DNA of 64,000 nt from Paenibacillus rubinfantis (GTDB lineage Bacteria; Bacillota; Bacilli; Paenibacillales; Paenibacillaceae). Under the pieces are notes generated by a model. That model ran no database searches and was not told the DNA's origin. It was given only the letters and a program-made list of their open reading frames with translations. The translations under genes were made by a program, and so were the position numbers. Location: contig NZ_LN909065.1 of assembly GCF_001486505.1 (NCBI RefSeq), forward strand, positions 1,054,001 through 1,118,000. The letters run 5' to 3'. Positions 16,759 through 26,750 of this stretch are shown here, piece after piece. Every line of letters begins with the position of its first letter. Within the stretch, counting starts at the first letter, position 1.

Positions 16759-17775
16759 TTATTTCACACCGTCAACCGCATCGGCGTTTGTGGAAGCGGC
16801 AATAAAGTCGTCGATCTGCCGAGTTGTCGGCATCGCATCGGAGCAGCTATGGCTGGATACGACAATCGCCGCAGCCGCGCTGCCGTAAGTCATGCTTCGC
16901 TCGATCGTCCAGCCCTGCATCAAGCCGTACAGCATCCCGGCGGCATACGAATCCCCCGCCCCAAACGTCTTGATGACCTGGGCTTGGAAACTGCGCGCCC
17001 GATGGCTTGTGCCGTCCTTCACATAAGCGATCGAACCGTCCTTCCCATGTTTGATCACGACGAGCTTCGCGCGATGTTCGAACCAGCCGGAGGCAGTCAC
17101 CTGATCGCTGCGCTCCGGATTGGCTTCAAAGCGCTCCATCCGGTCAAACTCCTCGCGCGTTCCGATCAGAATATCGCAATACTCCGCGGCCAGATTGTAA
17201 TAAACGGCGGTCTCCTCGTCGCTTCTCCACGTATACGGCCGATAATCCAGGTCAAACGCGATCACAGCCCCATGCTTGCGCGCATAACGCAGCGCTTGAA
17301 ATACCGCCTCGCGGGAGGGGCTCTGGGCCAGCGCTGTCCCGGAGATTAGCAGCAGCTTCGCCTCCGAAATCCGCTCCTCCTGCACTTCATCGGGTGTCAG
17401 CAGCAGATCGGCGACATTGTCGCGGTACATGAGAATGCTGCAATCCGTGGGGCTTTGGATTTCCGTAAAAGCCAACCCCGTCACGGCGCCGGTATGGTCC
17501 GTCACGACGTTACGGGTGTCGATGCCGTTTTGCTCCAGGTAACGGACGATAAATCGCCCCATCTGATCATCCGACACCTTGCCGATAAACCCGGCCTTCA
17601 GGCCAAGCCGCGACATGCCGATGCAAATGTTGGCTGGCGAGCCGCCGACATACTTCGTGAAAGTGATCGTATCCTCCATCGGCCGGTTGATTTCGTTGGC
17701 GTTCAAATCGATGCACAGCCGCCCGATCGCTACAAAATCAACCGGCTTGCTTGAATCAATAACCAGCTTGCTCAT
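16759..17775 (-). CDS. iolC: 5-dehydro-2-deoxygluconokinase
   Basis: A 338-aa PfkB-family kinase that phosphorylates 5-keto-2-deoxygluconate in the inositol pathway. It shows [16 protein letters not shown] at the start, the [15 protein letters not shown] sugar-binding segment, and the anion-hole and catalytic-base motif [15 protein letters not shown] with DTR-type features replaced by FGAGDS. Length and start segment match IolC. The product needs the IolJ aldolase, which is not in this window. The gene begins nine bases after iolE with AGGAG upstream. Confidence 0.92.
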   Translation of the reverse strand: MSKLVIDSSKPVDFVAIGRLCIDLNANEINRPMEDTITFTKYVGGSPANICIGMSRLGLKAGFIGKVSDDQMGRFIVRYLEQNGIDTRNVVTDHTGAVTGLAFTEIQSPTDCSILMYRDNVADLLLTPDEVQEERISEAKLLLISGTALAQSPSREAVFQALRYARKHGAVIAFDLDYRPYTWRSDEETAVYYNLAAEYCDILIGTREEFDRMERFEANPERSDQVTASGWFEHRAKLVVIKHGKDGSIAYVKDGTSHRARSFQAQVIKTFGAGDSYAAGMLYGLMQGWTIERSMTYGSAAAAIVVSSHSCSDAMPTTRQIDDFIAASTNADAVDGVK

Positions 17776-17783
17776 CTCGCGAT

Positions 17784-18704
17784 CTACTCCTCTCCGGTTC
17801 TGCCGTTCTGTCGTAACGACGCTAAGTAGTCCAAGGATCGCCGCGCATACGCATAAGCCGGATGAAGCGTCGGATCCTGCTCGCCTTCCAGCATCGCCCA
17901 GCCTTCGTAACCGCGGACGGCCAGCTCCTCCAGAATCGGACCAAAGTCGATCCCGCCGTCGCCGGGAACCGTAAACACCCCTTTGCGAATACAGGTCACG
18001 AAGTCCACGCCTTCACGGCGAGCTTCTTCCAACACGGGGAAGCGGACATCCTTCAGGTGAATGTAGGCGATCCGGTCCGCATGCTTGCGCAGCAGCTCCA
18101 GCGGGTCGGCTCCCCCGTAATAGGCGTGGCCCGTGTCATACAGCAGATACACCAGCGAAGGATCAGTTAGCTCCATTAAGCGGTCGATCTCCTCCGGCCG
18201 TTCTACTACAGTTCCGCCATGATGGTGATACGTTAACTTCATCCCGTATTCCGCGGCGATTCGCCCCGCTGCGTTAAGCCCTTCGGCCAAGGCCGCCCAG
18301 CCGGCGTCGTCAAGCCGAAGCACTTCCTTCTCGTACGGCGTGCGGCGCGGATCGAAATGCAGCGATCCCCCCACCTCCGCCGTGCTGATCACCGGGCTGC
18401 CCATCTCATGTAAAAAGGCGACATGCTCCCGGTACGCCTTCAGCTCGCTCTCCTGGTAAGCCGGGTCGGAGAACAATACCGACTTCCATTGGGAGACGAG
18501 CTGAATCCCCCGGCTCGCCAGCGTTTCCTTTAAGACCGTCCGATCCTTCGGAAATTTGCGGCCCATTTCGGTTCCGGTCAGGCCCAGCTTTTGAATCTCG
18601 TCAAGGATCTGTTCATAGGTTGTTGCCTCCCCATGCTCCCGCACGTCTTCGCCAACCCAGTTAATCGGATGAATCCCCAGCTTTAGCTTTAGTCCGTCCA
18701 GCAT
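17784..18704 (-). CDS. iolE: myo-inosose-2 dehydratase
   Basis: A 306-aa TIM-barrel metal enzyme of the xylose-isomerase-like family that dehydrates 2-keto-myo-inositol to 3D-trihydroxycyclohexane-1,2-dione. The start LGIHPINWVGED, GLTGTEMGRKFPKD, LTYHHHGGTVVE with metal-binding histidines, LLYDTGHAYYGG and YIHLKDVR are characteristic of IolE rather than IolH or IolI. The ATG has GGAGGGG just upstream. It sits between iolD (110-base gap) and iolC (nine-base gap). Confidence 0.92.
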   Translation of the reverse strand: MLDGLKLKLGIHPINWVGEDVREHGEATTYEQILDEIQKLGLTGTEMGRKFPKDRTVLKETLASRGIQLVSQWKSVLFSDPAYQESELKAYREHVAFLHEMGSPVISTAEVGGSLHFDPRRTPYEKEVLRLDDAGWAALAEGLNAAGRIAAEYGMKLTYHHHGGTVVERPEEIDRLMELTDPSLVYLLYDTGHAYYGGADPLELLRKHADRIAYIHLKDVRFPVLEEARREGVDFVTCIRKGVFTVPGDGGIDFGPILEELAVRGYEGWAMLEGEQDPTLHPAYAYARRSLDYLASLRQNGRTGEE

Positions 18705-18814
18705 CTCTTCCCCTCCTTCAGATATGCTTGCGATTTACGTTATGTCCGTTGTTTCTACATCCATTTCCGCCCTTCGGCTAGACCCCTGACGGCTGGGCCG
18801 CCGCACACCTTGCC

Positions 18815-20680
18815 TTAGAGTGGTCTTGCCCGCTCAATCCGCTGGCGCATAGCTTGGTGGGCCTCCACGACCTTTGGACTGGACGAGACTTCCGGCACGC
18901 CAACCCTCCACCAGGAGTCGTAGCCATCGGTGTGGGAGCCCGGCACAACCTTGATATCGATCAGCGTTGTACACGGCTCCTGCTTCGCTTGAATCAGCGC
19001 TTCCTGGAGCTCCTCTGCGGTTGTCGCCGTATAAGCCTTCGCTCCCATGCTCCGCGCATGGGCCGCAAAGTCGATCGGTAAATACGCCCCTGTCAATCCC
19101 CCTCCGGCGGCGTCCCGTCTGCGGAATTCATTGCCGAACCCGTCGCTGCCCTGGCTGCGCTGCAAGCTGTGAATGCATTGGTAACCGTGGTTATCAAATA
19201 GCAGAAGGGTGATTTTGCGGTTTTCCTGCAAGCTGGTCACAAGCTCCGAGTGCAGCATGAGATAGCCGCCGTCGCCCAGAACCGCGTAAACATGGCGGTC
19301 CGGCTCCGCCAAGGCAGCCCCTAACGCGCCGCTGACTTCGTACCCCATACAGGAAAAACCGTATTCCGCATGATAGGTGCCCGGCCGCTCCGTTCGCCAA
19401 AGCCGGTGCATATCGCCCGGGAGACTGCCGGAGGCCAGCAGCACGATATCCTCCTCGCCGAGGTACCGGTTGATCACGCCCAAAGCTCGGGTTTGCGCCA
19501 GTCCTTCCTGCAAATCCATCGTGAACAGGCGCTCCACCTCTTGGTCCCAATCCGCCTTGAGGCCGGCGAGCTCCGCTGCGTCATACCCGCTTCGGTAAGC
19601 GCGATCGAGCAGCGCGGCCCGCAGCGCCGCCAGCCCTTCCCGGGCATCCGCGGCAACCGATACGCCGCCTAGCTTCACCACGTCCTGCCCGTTTACATTA
19701 AGATTCACGAAGGACGTATTCTCGCCAAAGGCGGATTTGGACGCCGTCGTGAAATCGTTGTACCGGGTCCCCACGCCGATGATGACGTCGGCTTCGCGGG
19801 CCAGCCGGTTGGCAGCGGCCGTTCCGGTCACTCCGACGCCCCCCATGCCCAGCGGATGCTTCCACGAGATCGCGCTTTTGCCGGCTTGAGTTTCGGCCAC
19901 CGGGATGCCAAATGCCTCCGCAAAACCGAGCAGCTCCGCCGTCGCTCCGCTGTAATGCACGCCCCCGCCAGCGATGATCAGCGGACGCTGCTTGCCGGCG
20001 ATCAATGCCGCAGCGCGCTCAATCGCGTCCTTCGCCGGCGGCCGTCGGTCGATCACATGAATACGCTTCCGCAAAAACTCAACCGGATAGTCGTAAACCT
20101 CGGTCTGCACATCCTGAGGCAGAGCCAACGTCACCGCCCCGGTCTCGGCCGGGTCGGTCAACACCCGCATCGCTTGAAGCGCCGCGCTCATCAGCTGCTC
20201 CGGTCGGGATATCCGGTCCCAATATCGGCTGACCGGGCGAAAGGCATCCACCGCGGAGATCGTGTAGTCGTTGGGCACCTCCAGCTGCTGCAATACCGGA
20301 TCCGGCTGACGGCAGGCGAAATTATCGCCGGGCAACAGCAGCACCGGAATCCGGTTGACCGTTGCCGTCGCCGCGGCTGTAACCATATTCAGCGCCCCCG
20401 GGCCAATCGAGGTCGTGCAGGCGAAGATTTGGCGGCGGGCTTTTTGCTTGGCGTACGCCACCGCGGTGTGCACCATCCCCTGCTCATTTTTACCTTGGAT
20501 AAACGTAAGTCCCGTCTTCTCCCGCTCGATGGCTTCCCCGATCCCCGTAACGTTGCCGTGCCCAAAGATACCGATGATCCCCTCGACGAACTTCGTCTCC
20601 TTGCCGTCCAGCAGGAGGTATTGGTTATCCAGGAAGTGCAGCAGCGCCTGAGCCATCGTCAGCCGTACCGTCTCTTTCAT
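18815..20680 (-). CDS. iolD: 3D-(3,5/4)-trihydroxycyclohexane-1,2-dione acylhydrolase
   Basis: A 621-aa thiamine-diphosphate enzyme that opens the ring of the diketo-inositol intermediate to 5-deoxyglucuronate. It has the three-domain ThDP architecture: the N-terminal pyrimidine-binding domain with IFGHGNVTGIGEA and the cofactor glutamate, a central domain near 200-340, and a C-terminal domain with VLGDGGYLML and the following FDNHGY that form the GDG-N ThDP motif. The product requires IolB isomerase, not encoded here. The ATG has AAAGGAG upstream and lies 54 bases after the GH105 stop, so it is probably co-transcribed with the glycan genes. Confidence 0.93.
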   Translation of the reverse strand: MKETVRLTMAQALLHFLDNQYLLLDGKETKFVEGIIGIFGHGNVTGIGEAIEREKTGLTFIQGKNEQGMVHTAVAYAKQKARRQIFACTTSIGPGALNMVTAAATATVNRIPVLLLPGDNFACRQPDPVLQQLEVPNDYTISAVDAFRPVSRYWDRISRPEQLMSAALQAMRVLTDPAETGAVTLALPQDVQTEVYDYPVEFLRKRIHVIDRRPPAKDAIERAAALIAGKQRPLIIAGGGVHYSGATAELLGFAEAFGIPVAETQAGKSAISWKHPLGMGGVGVTGTAAANRLAREADVIIGVGTRYNDFTTASKSAFGENTSFVNLNVNGQDVVKLGGVSVAADAREGLAALRAALLDRAYRSGYDAAELAGLKADWDQEVERLFTMDLQEGLAQTRALGVINRYLGEEDIVLLASGSLPGDMHRLWRTERPGTYHAEYGFSCMGYEVSGALGAALAEPDRHVYAVLGDGGYLMLHSELVTSLQENRKITLLLFDNHGYQCIHSLQRSQGSDGFGNEFRRRDAAGGGLTGAYLPIDFAAHARSMGAKAYTATTAEELQEALIQAKQEPCTTLIDIKVVPGSHTDGYDSWWRVGVPEVSSSPKVVEAHQAMRQRIERARPL

Positions 20681-20733
20681 CCGAACTCATCTCCTTTGAA
20701 TACCCGCTATTCATTAGCATGTTTATTCCCGAG

Positions 20734-22971
20734 CTACGGCGTTATGTTTGAATCGGCCAGCGCCGCCTTCAGCTGCAACACTTCAACGGCGGCCAGCATC
20801 ATGATGCCGATGCCGTGGTTATCGTTCCGAACCGTGCGCAGATCCTCCATATAATAAAAAGGGGAGAAGGAGTAACGTGAACCGCTGCACACGCCGTGCA
20901 CATTCCCCTGGCGGTCGATCGCCTCCGCCGTCAGTCCCCTCCAGCCTTTGATCGCTGCCTCGGCATAAGGCTCCTTGCGATCCAGCCAACCAAACCGGAT
21001 GCCGCGCGAAAAGGCATAAACGAACATCGCCGTACAGGAAGCTTCCAAATAGGCGTCCGCCCGGTTTAAGACCTGATGCCATAACCCGGATGCGGATTGA
21101 AGCGCAGCGATCCCTTCGCTGAGCTCTCGGAACATCGTCAAAAGCTGCTCCCGATCCGCATGATCCTCGGGGAGCCGCTCCAGCAGCTCGGTCAGCGAGA
21201 ACAGCACCCAGCCGTTGCCCCGCCCCCAAGGGACTCGGGTTGGCTTGCCGTATTTGAAATCGTAGACATGAGACATGATTTGCTGATCACTCATATACAG
21301 ATAGCGCTTGAACCGCAAAAACTGCTTCGCCGCTTCATTAATGGCGTCCGCCTCTCCCGAAATCTCGGAATATCGCGCAAGAAACGGCGCGCTCATATAC
21401 AAATCGTCGGCCCACATCGTGTCGGCCGAATATTCCCCTTCACAACGCCGGTAAAAAGCTCCGTCCTCCCGCCGCTCCAGCCGCTTTAACATAAAATCGG
21501 AGATGCGATCCGCGATTTTGCGGGATTCCGCAGGCTCCCCTCCATCCAAGCTCGCCTGCAGCATCGCCGACCCGAAGGACCCGCAATTATCGAGCATCCG
21601 CAGCAGTACCAGCTGATGGTTGATCGCCGGAAATCCATATTCGACGCGGTCCCATAACGAATATTCATACCATTCCGTACAGCTGGAAATATGGGAGAGC
21701 GCATAGGCCCGGATGTCCGGGCGGTTTAATTCCTTCGCCGTGCGGAGCAAACCGTACATCGTCACGCCCAGCGGGTAATCCCAGCGCCCGAAATTGGTTG
21801 CACCTCCAGTCGTCCACTTGTTGCTCAGCATCGCATTCTCGTAAAAAGGACGCACGCGCAGCTCTGGAGCATCCACCGCCCAGTAAACGCGACCGATCAA
21901 CCCTTCAAACGTTTTGTTGACCAGACGCACCTGCTCCGGCGGCAGCACCTCCTCAACCGGAAGAGGCGCCAGGTACAACCACGCGCTGGGATTGCCATGT
22001 ACCTTTACCGGTTCAAAAAAAGCCAGCGGCTCTCCGTTTGCTTCCACCGCCAACTCAAAGCCCCAGCCTTCCTTCGCATTTTCCGTCCGCACCACGATTT
22101 GCCGGATTCCCGGCTTCACTTCGGTTTGAATTCGAAAAGGTCCCCCTCCCGCAACCGTCACCGCCAGCGTATCGTCCACCCAGATCTGTGTCGCTCCCCG
22201 AACGCTACCGTTCAGCTCGATTCGTTCGGCGGAGGCCGGGACATGGACCGTGCTCCAGGCATACGCTGCCGCAGGCTGAGCCGGATGGCCGTAGATCCGT
22301 TCCAAATTCGGCAGCCCCCGTAGGTGCTCCGGCCATTTGACCGCCGGCAGCCAGTTCAGACCGCTCGCTGCTTCATCTGCTTGCCCGTCCGGAAACGGCT
22401 TTCCATCGGAGCCGAAGCAAACCGTCTTCACCGGCTCGGAATACACCCATCCGGCGCTCCCCTGCCGGTCGGTAAACGGGGCCGCGACCTGCAGGATCCG
22501 CACCTTCGCTTCATCGGCTCCAAACCGGCAGCCAAAGCCGGATGCGGTTTTTCTCGCCTCCAACAGCAGCGTGTTCCAGCCTGGGGTCAATTCGAGCGGC
22601 ACCTGGATCCGCGCTTGGGGATCGAGTTCATCCACGACCGTAGAAAGGTACGTCAGTTGCTCGTTTACGAACAGCCGTACCGGCCCAAGCGGTTCCATGA
22701 CACCGTCGATCGAACGCTCTCCATCGCTCCAGACCAGACCGTACGCATACGCGTAATCACCATCCTCCGCTTGCGGGTGCTTGGCGGCAAAGTCCATATC
22801 GTACAAACCTTCCGCCGTCTGCAAAATCCCCGCTTTGGAGAAGGTGCGCAGCGCAAACGGGATCGGCGGATTCGCCCCGATATACCTAGCGGCGATCACT
22901 TCCAAGATCCGTCCGTCTTCGTCGCCAAACCAATAAGAGGAACTCTCCCTCGCGTCGATATATTCGCCCAA
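20734..22971 (-). CDS. GH105 unsaturated uronyl hydrolase with N-terminal beta domains
   Basis: A 745-aa protein whose C-terminal half (about 365-735) is a GH88/GH105 (alpha/alpha)6 barrel. GATNFGRWDYPLG, TMWADDLYMSAPFL with the catalytic Asp, PWGRGNGWVLFSLTELL and YLEASCTAMFVYAFSRG match YteR-type unsaturated rhamnogalacturonyl hydrolases. These remove the 4,5-unsaturated uronate left by lyases. The first 360 residues are beta-rich (VRLFVNEQLTYLS, ELNGSVRGATQIWVDDT) like sugar-binding sandwich domains and are unusual for the family. No signal peptide is seen, so it acts on imported oligosaccharides. A TTG start at 22971 is eight bases after AAGGAG. Unsaturated glucuronyl specificity is possible. 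Confidence 0.85.
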   Translation of the reverse strand: MGEYIDARESSSYWFGDEDGRILEVIAARYIGANPPIPFALRTFSKAGILQTAEGLYDMDFAAKHPQAEDGDYAYAYGLVWSDGERSIDGVMEPLGPVRLFVNEQLTYLSTVVDELDPQARIQVPLELTPGWNTLLLEARKTASGFGCRFGADEAKVRILQVAAPFTDRQGSAGWVYSEPVKTVCFGSDGKPFPDGQADEAASGLNWLPAVKWPEHLRGLPNLERIYGHPAQPAAAYAWSTVHVPASAERIELNGSVRGATQIWVDDTLAVTVAGGGPFRIQTEVKPGIRQIVVRTENAKEGWGFELAVEANGEPLAFFEPVKVHGNPSAWLYLAPLPVEEVLPPEQVRLVNKTFEGLIGRVYWAVDAPELRVRPFYENAMLSNKWTTGGATNFGRWDYPLGVTMYGLLRTAKELNRPDIRAYALSHISSCTEWYEYSLWDRVEYGFPAINHQLVLLRMLDNCGSFGSAMLQASLDGGEPAESRKIADRISDFMLKRLERREDGAFYRRCEGEYSADTMWADDLYMSAPFLARYSEISGEADAINEAAKQFLRFKRYLYMSDQQIMSHVYDFKYGKPTRVPWGRGNGWVLFSLTELLERLPEDHADREQLLTMFRELSEGIAALQSASGLWHQVLNRADAYLEASCTAMFVYAFSRGIRFGWLDRKEPYAEAAIKGWRGLTAEAIDRQGNVHGVCSGSRYSFSPFYYMEDLRTVRNDNHGIGIMMLAAVEVLQLKAALADSNITP

Positions 22972-23034
22972 GTTGATGTCTCCTTCCCTTCTATCCTATC
23001 CATCCCAGAGCTTGCTCGAGTGCTAAGTGCTTGA

Positions 23035-24789
23035 TTAGTAAGACAGCTTCAGATCAATCGTTCGGTCGTAAGGCGTCAACAAATTGACGACCAATACCCG
23101 GCAACCGGCAGGAACCCCCGTGTTGTTCAGCCCTTCGGCTTGATGCTCCATCCCGCCGCCATTCAGCTCGATCCAATCCTCCCCTGAGGTCAAGCGAACC
23201 TTCCCCTGCTTCCAGAAAAAGATCCCGCTCTCCGCTTGCTCCACCGCCTCGCCCGCCATTTCGCTTTCCAGGCCGAAGAGGAACGAAAGCTGCGTTAATA
23301 TCGGCTCCTCCCGGGCGCATTGAACGCGTATTCTCCAACCCTCGGCAGTTTCATGAACCTCGACTTCTACGTGTTGCTGCTGCTCATGGGTGACTTCCCG
23401 CCGATGATGGGGCAGCAAATACCAAGGGCTCACCGGCCCTTTGGCCGTTGCCGGCAACAGCTCCTTTGCAACGGGAGCATAATAACCTTTGCGTTCCGTT
23501 GCGGTTAACCGGTACCCCTGCCCTTGATGGATCTGCTCCAGCTTCTGCAGCTTCACGTAACCCGGCGCGAACGCAGACGCAAGCTGAACACCCAGCAACC
23601 GCACTTGGCCGTGGCGCAGCGCAAAGAACGAATTCGACTCCGTCATTACGGTGGCGCTCATCGCACCGCGCCGATGTCGGGCGATTGGCGCGCCGAAATC
23701 GGGATGCAGCTTGCTGTGATAGATTCGCTCGTGATGCCCGGCCTTTTCCATGCCGCTTAAATAACGCTCGCGCGGAAAACCGCCGTTGAGCACCACCCGA
23801 TAGTTTTCCGGCAAAGGGACGAGCGGGACCGCGGGCTGGAGAAGCTCGGGATAACGAAGTAATCCCAGGAGCGCATGGTTCGGCAAACCGCCCGGATGCC
23901 TGAGCGAACGGCCGGCCAACTCGGCGATGGCTTCGAACAGCGGATTTTTGTCGCGATTCGCCAGCCATTTGGCGGCGAGGAAATACCCGCTCAGATCAAA
24001 CGGATGGCCGAAATCCTGGCGCCCGGAATAGTCCGTGACCACCTCTCCGCCCGGGTGGATCAAGTAAGCCATCATCCGCAAGTTGCGGCGGACCGGCACA
24101 AGCAGCCCGGGAAGCTCCAGTTGCTCGGCGGCCCAAATTAAAACGATATCGCTAACGGCGTTATAAATTCCGTTGCTCCGCTCGGTCCACTCTCCGTCCG
24201 GTGTACAGTCAATGCCCTCCGCAAGCCAGGCTTCCGCCCGCTCCTTCAGCTCCGGCTGGCCCGTCAGCTTATACAGGAACCCCAGCGCCGAGCACAGCAC
24301 CCACCGGTGATTGGGCGTATGGCACCCGCCCGTCAACAACAGCGGAACCGTCCGCTCGAGAAAGAGGCGAATGTCCTCCGCCACTTTACAGACTCGCGGA
24401 TAACGCGCAGCATGAGCGCAAAGCAGCTCATACACCTGGGCGAGGCCGCTCACCACAAAAGCGGTGTCGGGCGGTGAATGCAGATTCGTCCAGGGCGGCG
24501 AGATCGAGCCGTCGGCATGCTGCGACCGCAGCATAAACTGCGCCGCCAACTCCAGCCGCTGCAGCAGCGCGTCCTCATGATAAAACCGGGAGTCCTCATT
24601 TACGAGAGCGCAAGCCCACATCGCCATATCCAGAGGGGTACCGCCGTGGCTCGGCCAGGCGATCCCGTTCGCCGGATCGATGACCCCGCCATAGAAACGG
24701 CTGTCCGGATCCAGGATTTGCCGCTCCATTGCCGTTTGCGCGAACTCGTCGTTTAGGGTCACCAGCTTGTCGTAGATTTCCATGTTCAA
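23035..24789 (-). CDS. uncharacterised protein, helical toroid plus beta-sandwich
   Basis: I do not recognise the family of this 584-aa protein. It has no signal peptide. Residues 1-320 look like paired helices with conserved-looking stretches: IAWPSHGGTPLDMAMWACAL, CHTPNHRWVLCSALGFLY at about 155-172, WTERSNGIYNAVSDIVLIW near 200-218 and RQDFGHPFDLSGYFLA. Residues 330-584 are beta-rich with paired Arg/His segments (HHERIYHSKLHPDFGAP). The plan resembles heparinase II/III or related lyases. It lies between the permeases and GH105, so it may make the unsaturated product that GH105 removes; this is inference. Start TTG at 24789 or ATG at 24783; GGAG is seven bases from the TTG. Confidence 0.6.
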   Translation of the reverse strand: MNMEIYDKLVTLNDEFAQTAMERQILDPDSRFYGGVIDPANGIAWPSHGGTPLDMAMWACALVNEDSRFYHEDALLQRLELAAQFMLRSQHADGSISPPWTNLHSPPDTAFVVSGLAQVYELLCAHAARYPRVCKVAEDIRLFLERTVPLLLTGGCHTPNHRWVLCSALGFLYKLTGQPELKERAEAWLAEGIDCTPDGEWTERSNGIYNAVSDIVLIWAAEQLELPGLLVPVRRNLRMMAYLIHPGGEVVTDYSGRQDFGHPFDLSGYFLAAKWLANRDKNPLFEAIAELAGRSLRHPGGLPNHALLGLLRYPELLQPAVPLVPLPENYRVVLNGGFPRERYLSGMEKAGHHERIYHSKLHPDFGAPIARHRRGAMSATVMTESNSFFALRHGQVRLLGVQLASAFAPGYVKLQKLEQIHQGQGYRLTATERKGYYAPVAKELLPATAKGPVSPWYLLPHHRREVTHEQQQHVEVEVHETAEGWRIRVQCAREEPILTQLSFLFGLESEMAGEAVEQAESGIFFWKQGKVRLTSGEDWIELNGGGMEHQAEGLNNTGVPAGCRVLVVNLLTPYDRTIDLKLSY

Positions 24790-24862
24790 GCCTCTACTCC
24801 CCCTTCACTGCATCGCTATAGCGTTTCGATTTGCACTACTCCGTGATCTAGTGATCTATCTT

Positions 24863-25738
24863 CTATCCCTTCACCGCACCCAGCATAACGCCGCTGACGA
24901 AATAGCGCTGCAGCCACGGATACACCAGCAGGATCGGGATCGTCGCAAACATGACGCTCGCAGACTTTAAGCCCTCGGATACCAGCTTCGTAACCGCACC
25001 GGCACCTTCCGCCGCCAAGAGATCGGAGATCATGTTGTTCTGAATTAGCTGATACAGCTTTAATTGCAACGGGTACAGCTCCGGGCTGTTAATGTACATC
25101 AACGTATCCTGAAATCCGTTCCAACGCCCTACCGCATAGAACAGGCTGAGCGTAGCGATCACCGGAAGCGAAAGCGGTAGAATGATATGCGTCAAGGTGC
25201 GAAAATGGCTGCTGCCGTCAATCTCCGCGGATTCCTCCAGGCCTTCCGGAATGTTGTTAAAGAAGGTGATCAGGATGATGAGGTAAAACGGGTTGACCAA
25301 CCCTGGAAGCACCAGCGCCCAGATCGTATCCAACAGGTTCAGGTTGCGGACGAGAATATACTCAGGGATGATCCCGCCGCTGAAGAACATCGTGATGACC
25401 ACAATCGTCATAAAGATTTTGCGGCCTCTCAGCTTACGCTTGGACAACGGGTAGCCGGCGGCGATCGTCATCAGCATGCAGAGCAGCGTAAACAAAGCCG
25501 TCAGCAGTACCGTAAAGCCCAAAGAGCGCAGCATCGCCGGGTCGGTGAAGACCTGCTTGTAGGAATCAAATGTGAGCTCAACCGGCAGTAAGCTGACTTT
25601 TCCAGACAGGATCGGCCCTGCTGAGCTGAGCGAAACGGCGAGAATATGGATAAACGGAGCCAGACAAAGCAGCGTGGCGACAGCGATCACGACAAAATTG
25701 ACAATATCGAACACGCGGTTAGCAGTCTGTTCTTTCAC
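24863..25738 (-). CDS. carbohydrate ABC transporter permease, LplC/YtcP type
   Basis: A 291-aa inner-membrane permease of the CUT1 sugar transporter class. Several hydrophobic spans are visible, starting with FDIVNFVVIAVATLLCLAPF. The cytoplasmic coupling loop EESAEIDGSSHFRTLTHIILPLSLP matches the EAAxxDGA motif that contacts the ATPase. The end (YFVSGVMLGAVKG) is typical of LplC-like permeases. No ATPase gene is in the operon, as usual in Paenibacillus where a shared MsmX-like ATPase serves many systems (known family behaviour). Start: GTG with AAAGGAG upstream. Confidence 0.9.
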   Translation of the reverse strand: MKEQTANRVFDIVNFVVIAVATLLCLAPFIHILAVSLSSAGPILSGKVSLLPVELTFDSYKQVFTDPAMLRSLGFTVLLTALFTLLCMLMTIAAGYPLSKRKLRGRKIFMTIVVITMFFSGGIIPEYILVRNLNLLDTIWALVLPGLVNPFYLIILITFFNNIPEGLEESAEIDGSSHFRTLTHIILPLSLPVIATLSLFYAVGRWNGFQDTLMYINSPELYPLQLKLYQLIQNNMISDLLAAEGAGAVTKLVSEGLKSASVMFATIPILLVYPWLQRYFVSGVMLGAVKG

Positions 25739-25772
25739 GGACGTCCGCTCCTTTCATAACATGTTGACCTCC

Positions 25773-26675
25773 TTACATGATCCCTTCATCGGTAAGCTTC
25801 TTGGAAATGTGGTTGGCCGACAGCACCATCACGAGCCCAACAACCGCCTGGAACAATCCGACGACCGTCGCCAGCGTGTATTGGCCGGATTGCAGCCCGA
25901 TGCGGTAAACGAACGTACTCAGCACATCAGAGTACTCGCGGACTGCCAGGTTGCCGATGACATACGGGCGGTCGAAGCCAATCGTAATCAAGTGGCCTAG
26001 GTTAATGATCAGCAGCATCACGATTGTGGATTTCAAGCCGGGGAGCGTGATATGCCAAATTCGTCTCATTCGGCTGGCACCGTCGATGCTCGCAGCTTCG
26101 AACAGCTCTTTATTGATGCCCGTGAGCGCTGCCAAATAGATGATGGTTCCCCAACCTGCGCTTTGCCACATCCCGATCAGCAAATACGTCACCAGCCAGG
26201 TGTTCTTCTCGGTTAAAAAAGGAATGGCTTCATACCCCAATGAGGTAATCACATTGTTGATCATGCCGGATTGGGTCCCGAAGACCTGGGCGGCAATCCC
26301 CCCGATAATCACCCAGGAGATGAAGTGAGGGATGTATAGAATCGTTTGCGACAGCTTTTTGAACCAGTTAATCTGCATCTCATACAGCAATACCGCCAAA
26401 ATCAGCGGAGCCGGAAAAGAAACCAGCAAATCCAGAAAATTCAGCATCAGCGTATTGCGCAGCGTAAGATAGAAATCCCGCATCCCAAACACTTCCCGGA
26501 ACGCCTCAAACCCAATCCATTCGCTGCCCTCAATCCCCTGAAAGAAGTTAAAATCCTTAAACGCAATTTGAATCCCGTACATCGGGCCGTATCGGAATAT
26601 GACAAAATAAGCGAGCGGTAACGCAAGCAACGCATACAGCTGCCAATATCTGCGGAAATAGACTTTCCAGCTCAC
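25773..26675 (-). CDS. carbohydrate ABC transporter permease, LplB type
   Basis: A 300-aa partner permease with about six membrane spans and the coupling motif FEAASIDGASRMRRIWHITLPGL. LYALLALPLAYFVIFRYGPMYGIQIAFKDF at the start (two adjoining segments) is typical of LplB/YteP. I chose GTG at 26675, eight bases after AAGGAGG; the longer open frame upstream has no ribosome site and is Arg/Pro-rich. It forms the transmembrane pair with the downstream permease and works with the lipoprotein encoded just upstream. Confidence 0.9.
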   Translation of the reverse strand: MSWKVYFRRYWQLYALLALPLAYFVIFRYGPMYGIQIAFKDFNFFQGIEGSEWIGFEAFREVFGMRDFYLTLRNTLMLNFLDLLVSFPAPLILAVLLYEMQINWFKKLSQTILYIPHFISWVIIGGIAAQVFGTQSGMINNVITSLGYEAIPFLTEKNTWLVTYLLIGMWQSAGWGTIIYLAALTGINKELFEAASIDGASRMRRIWHITLPGLKSTIVMLLIINLGHLITIGFDRPYVIGNLAVREYSDVLSTFVYRIGLQSGQYTLATVVGLFQAVVGLVMVLSANHISKKLTDEGIM

Positions 26676-26750
26676 AGCGGTCCCCTCCTTAGGCGATAGG
26701 AAACTGCGGGGGAAGGGGAAGCCCCTTCCCCGCAATGACCCGGATCTGAC

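Noticed and set aside
22324-23034. Plus-strand 236-codon frame opposite the GH105 gene
   Set aside because: Shadow of a GC-rich gene with no recognisable domain.
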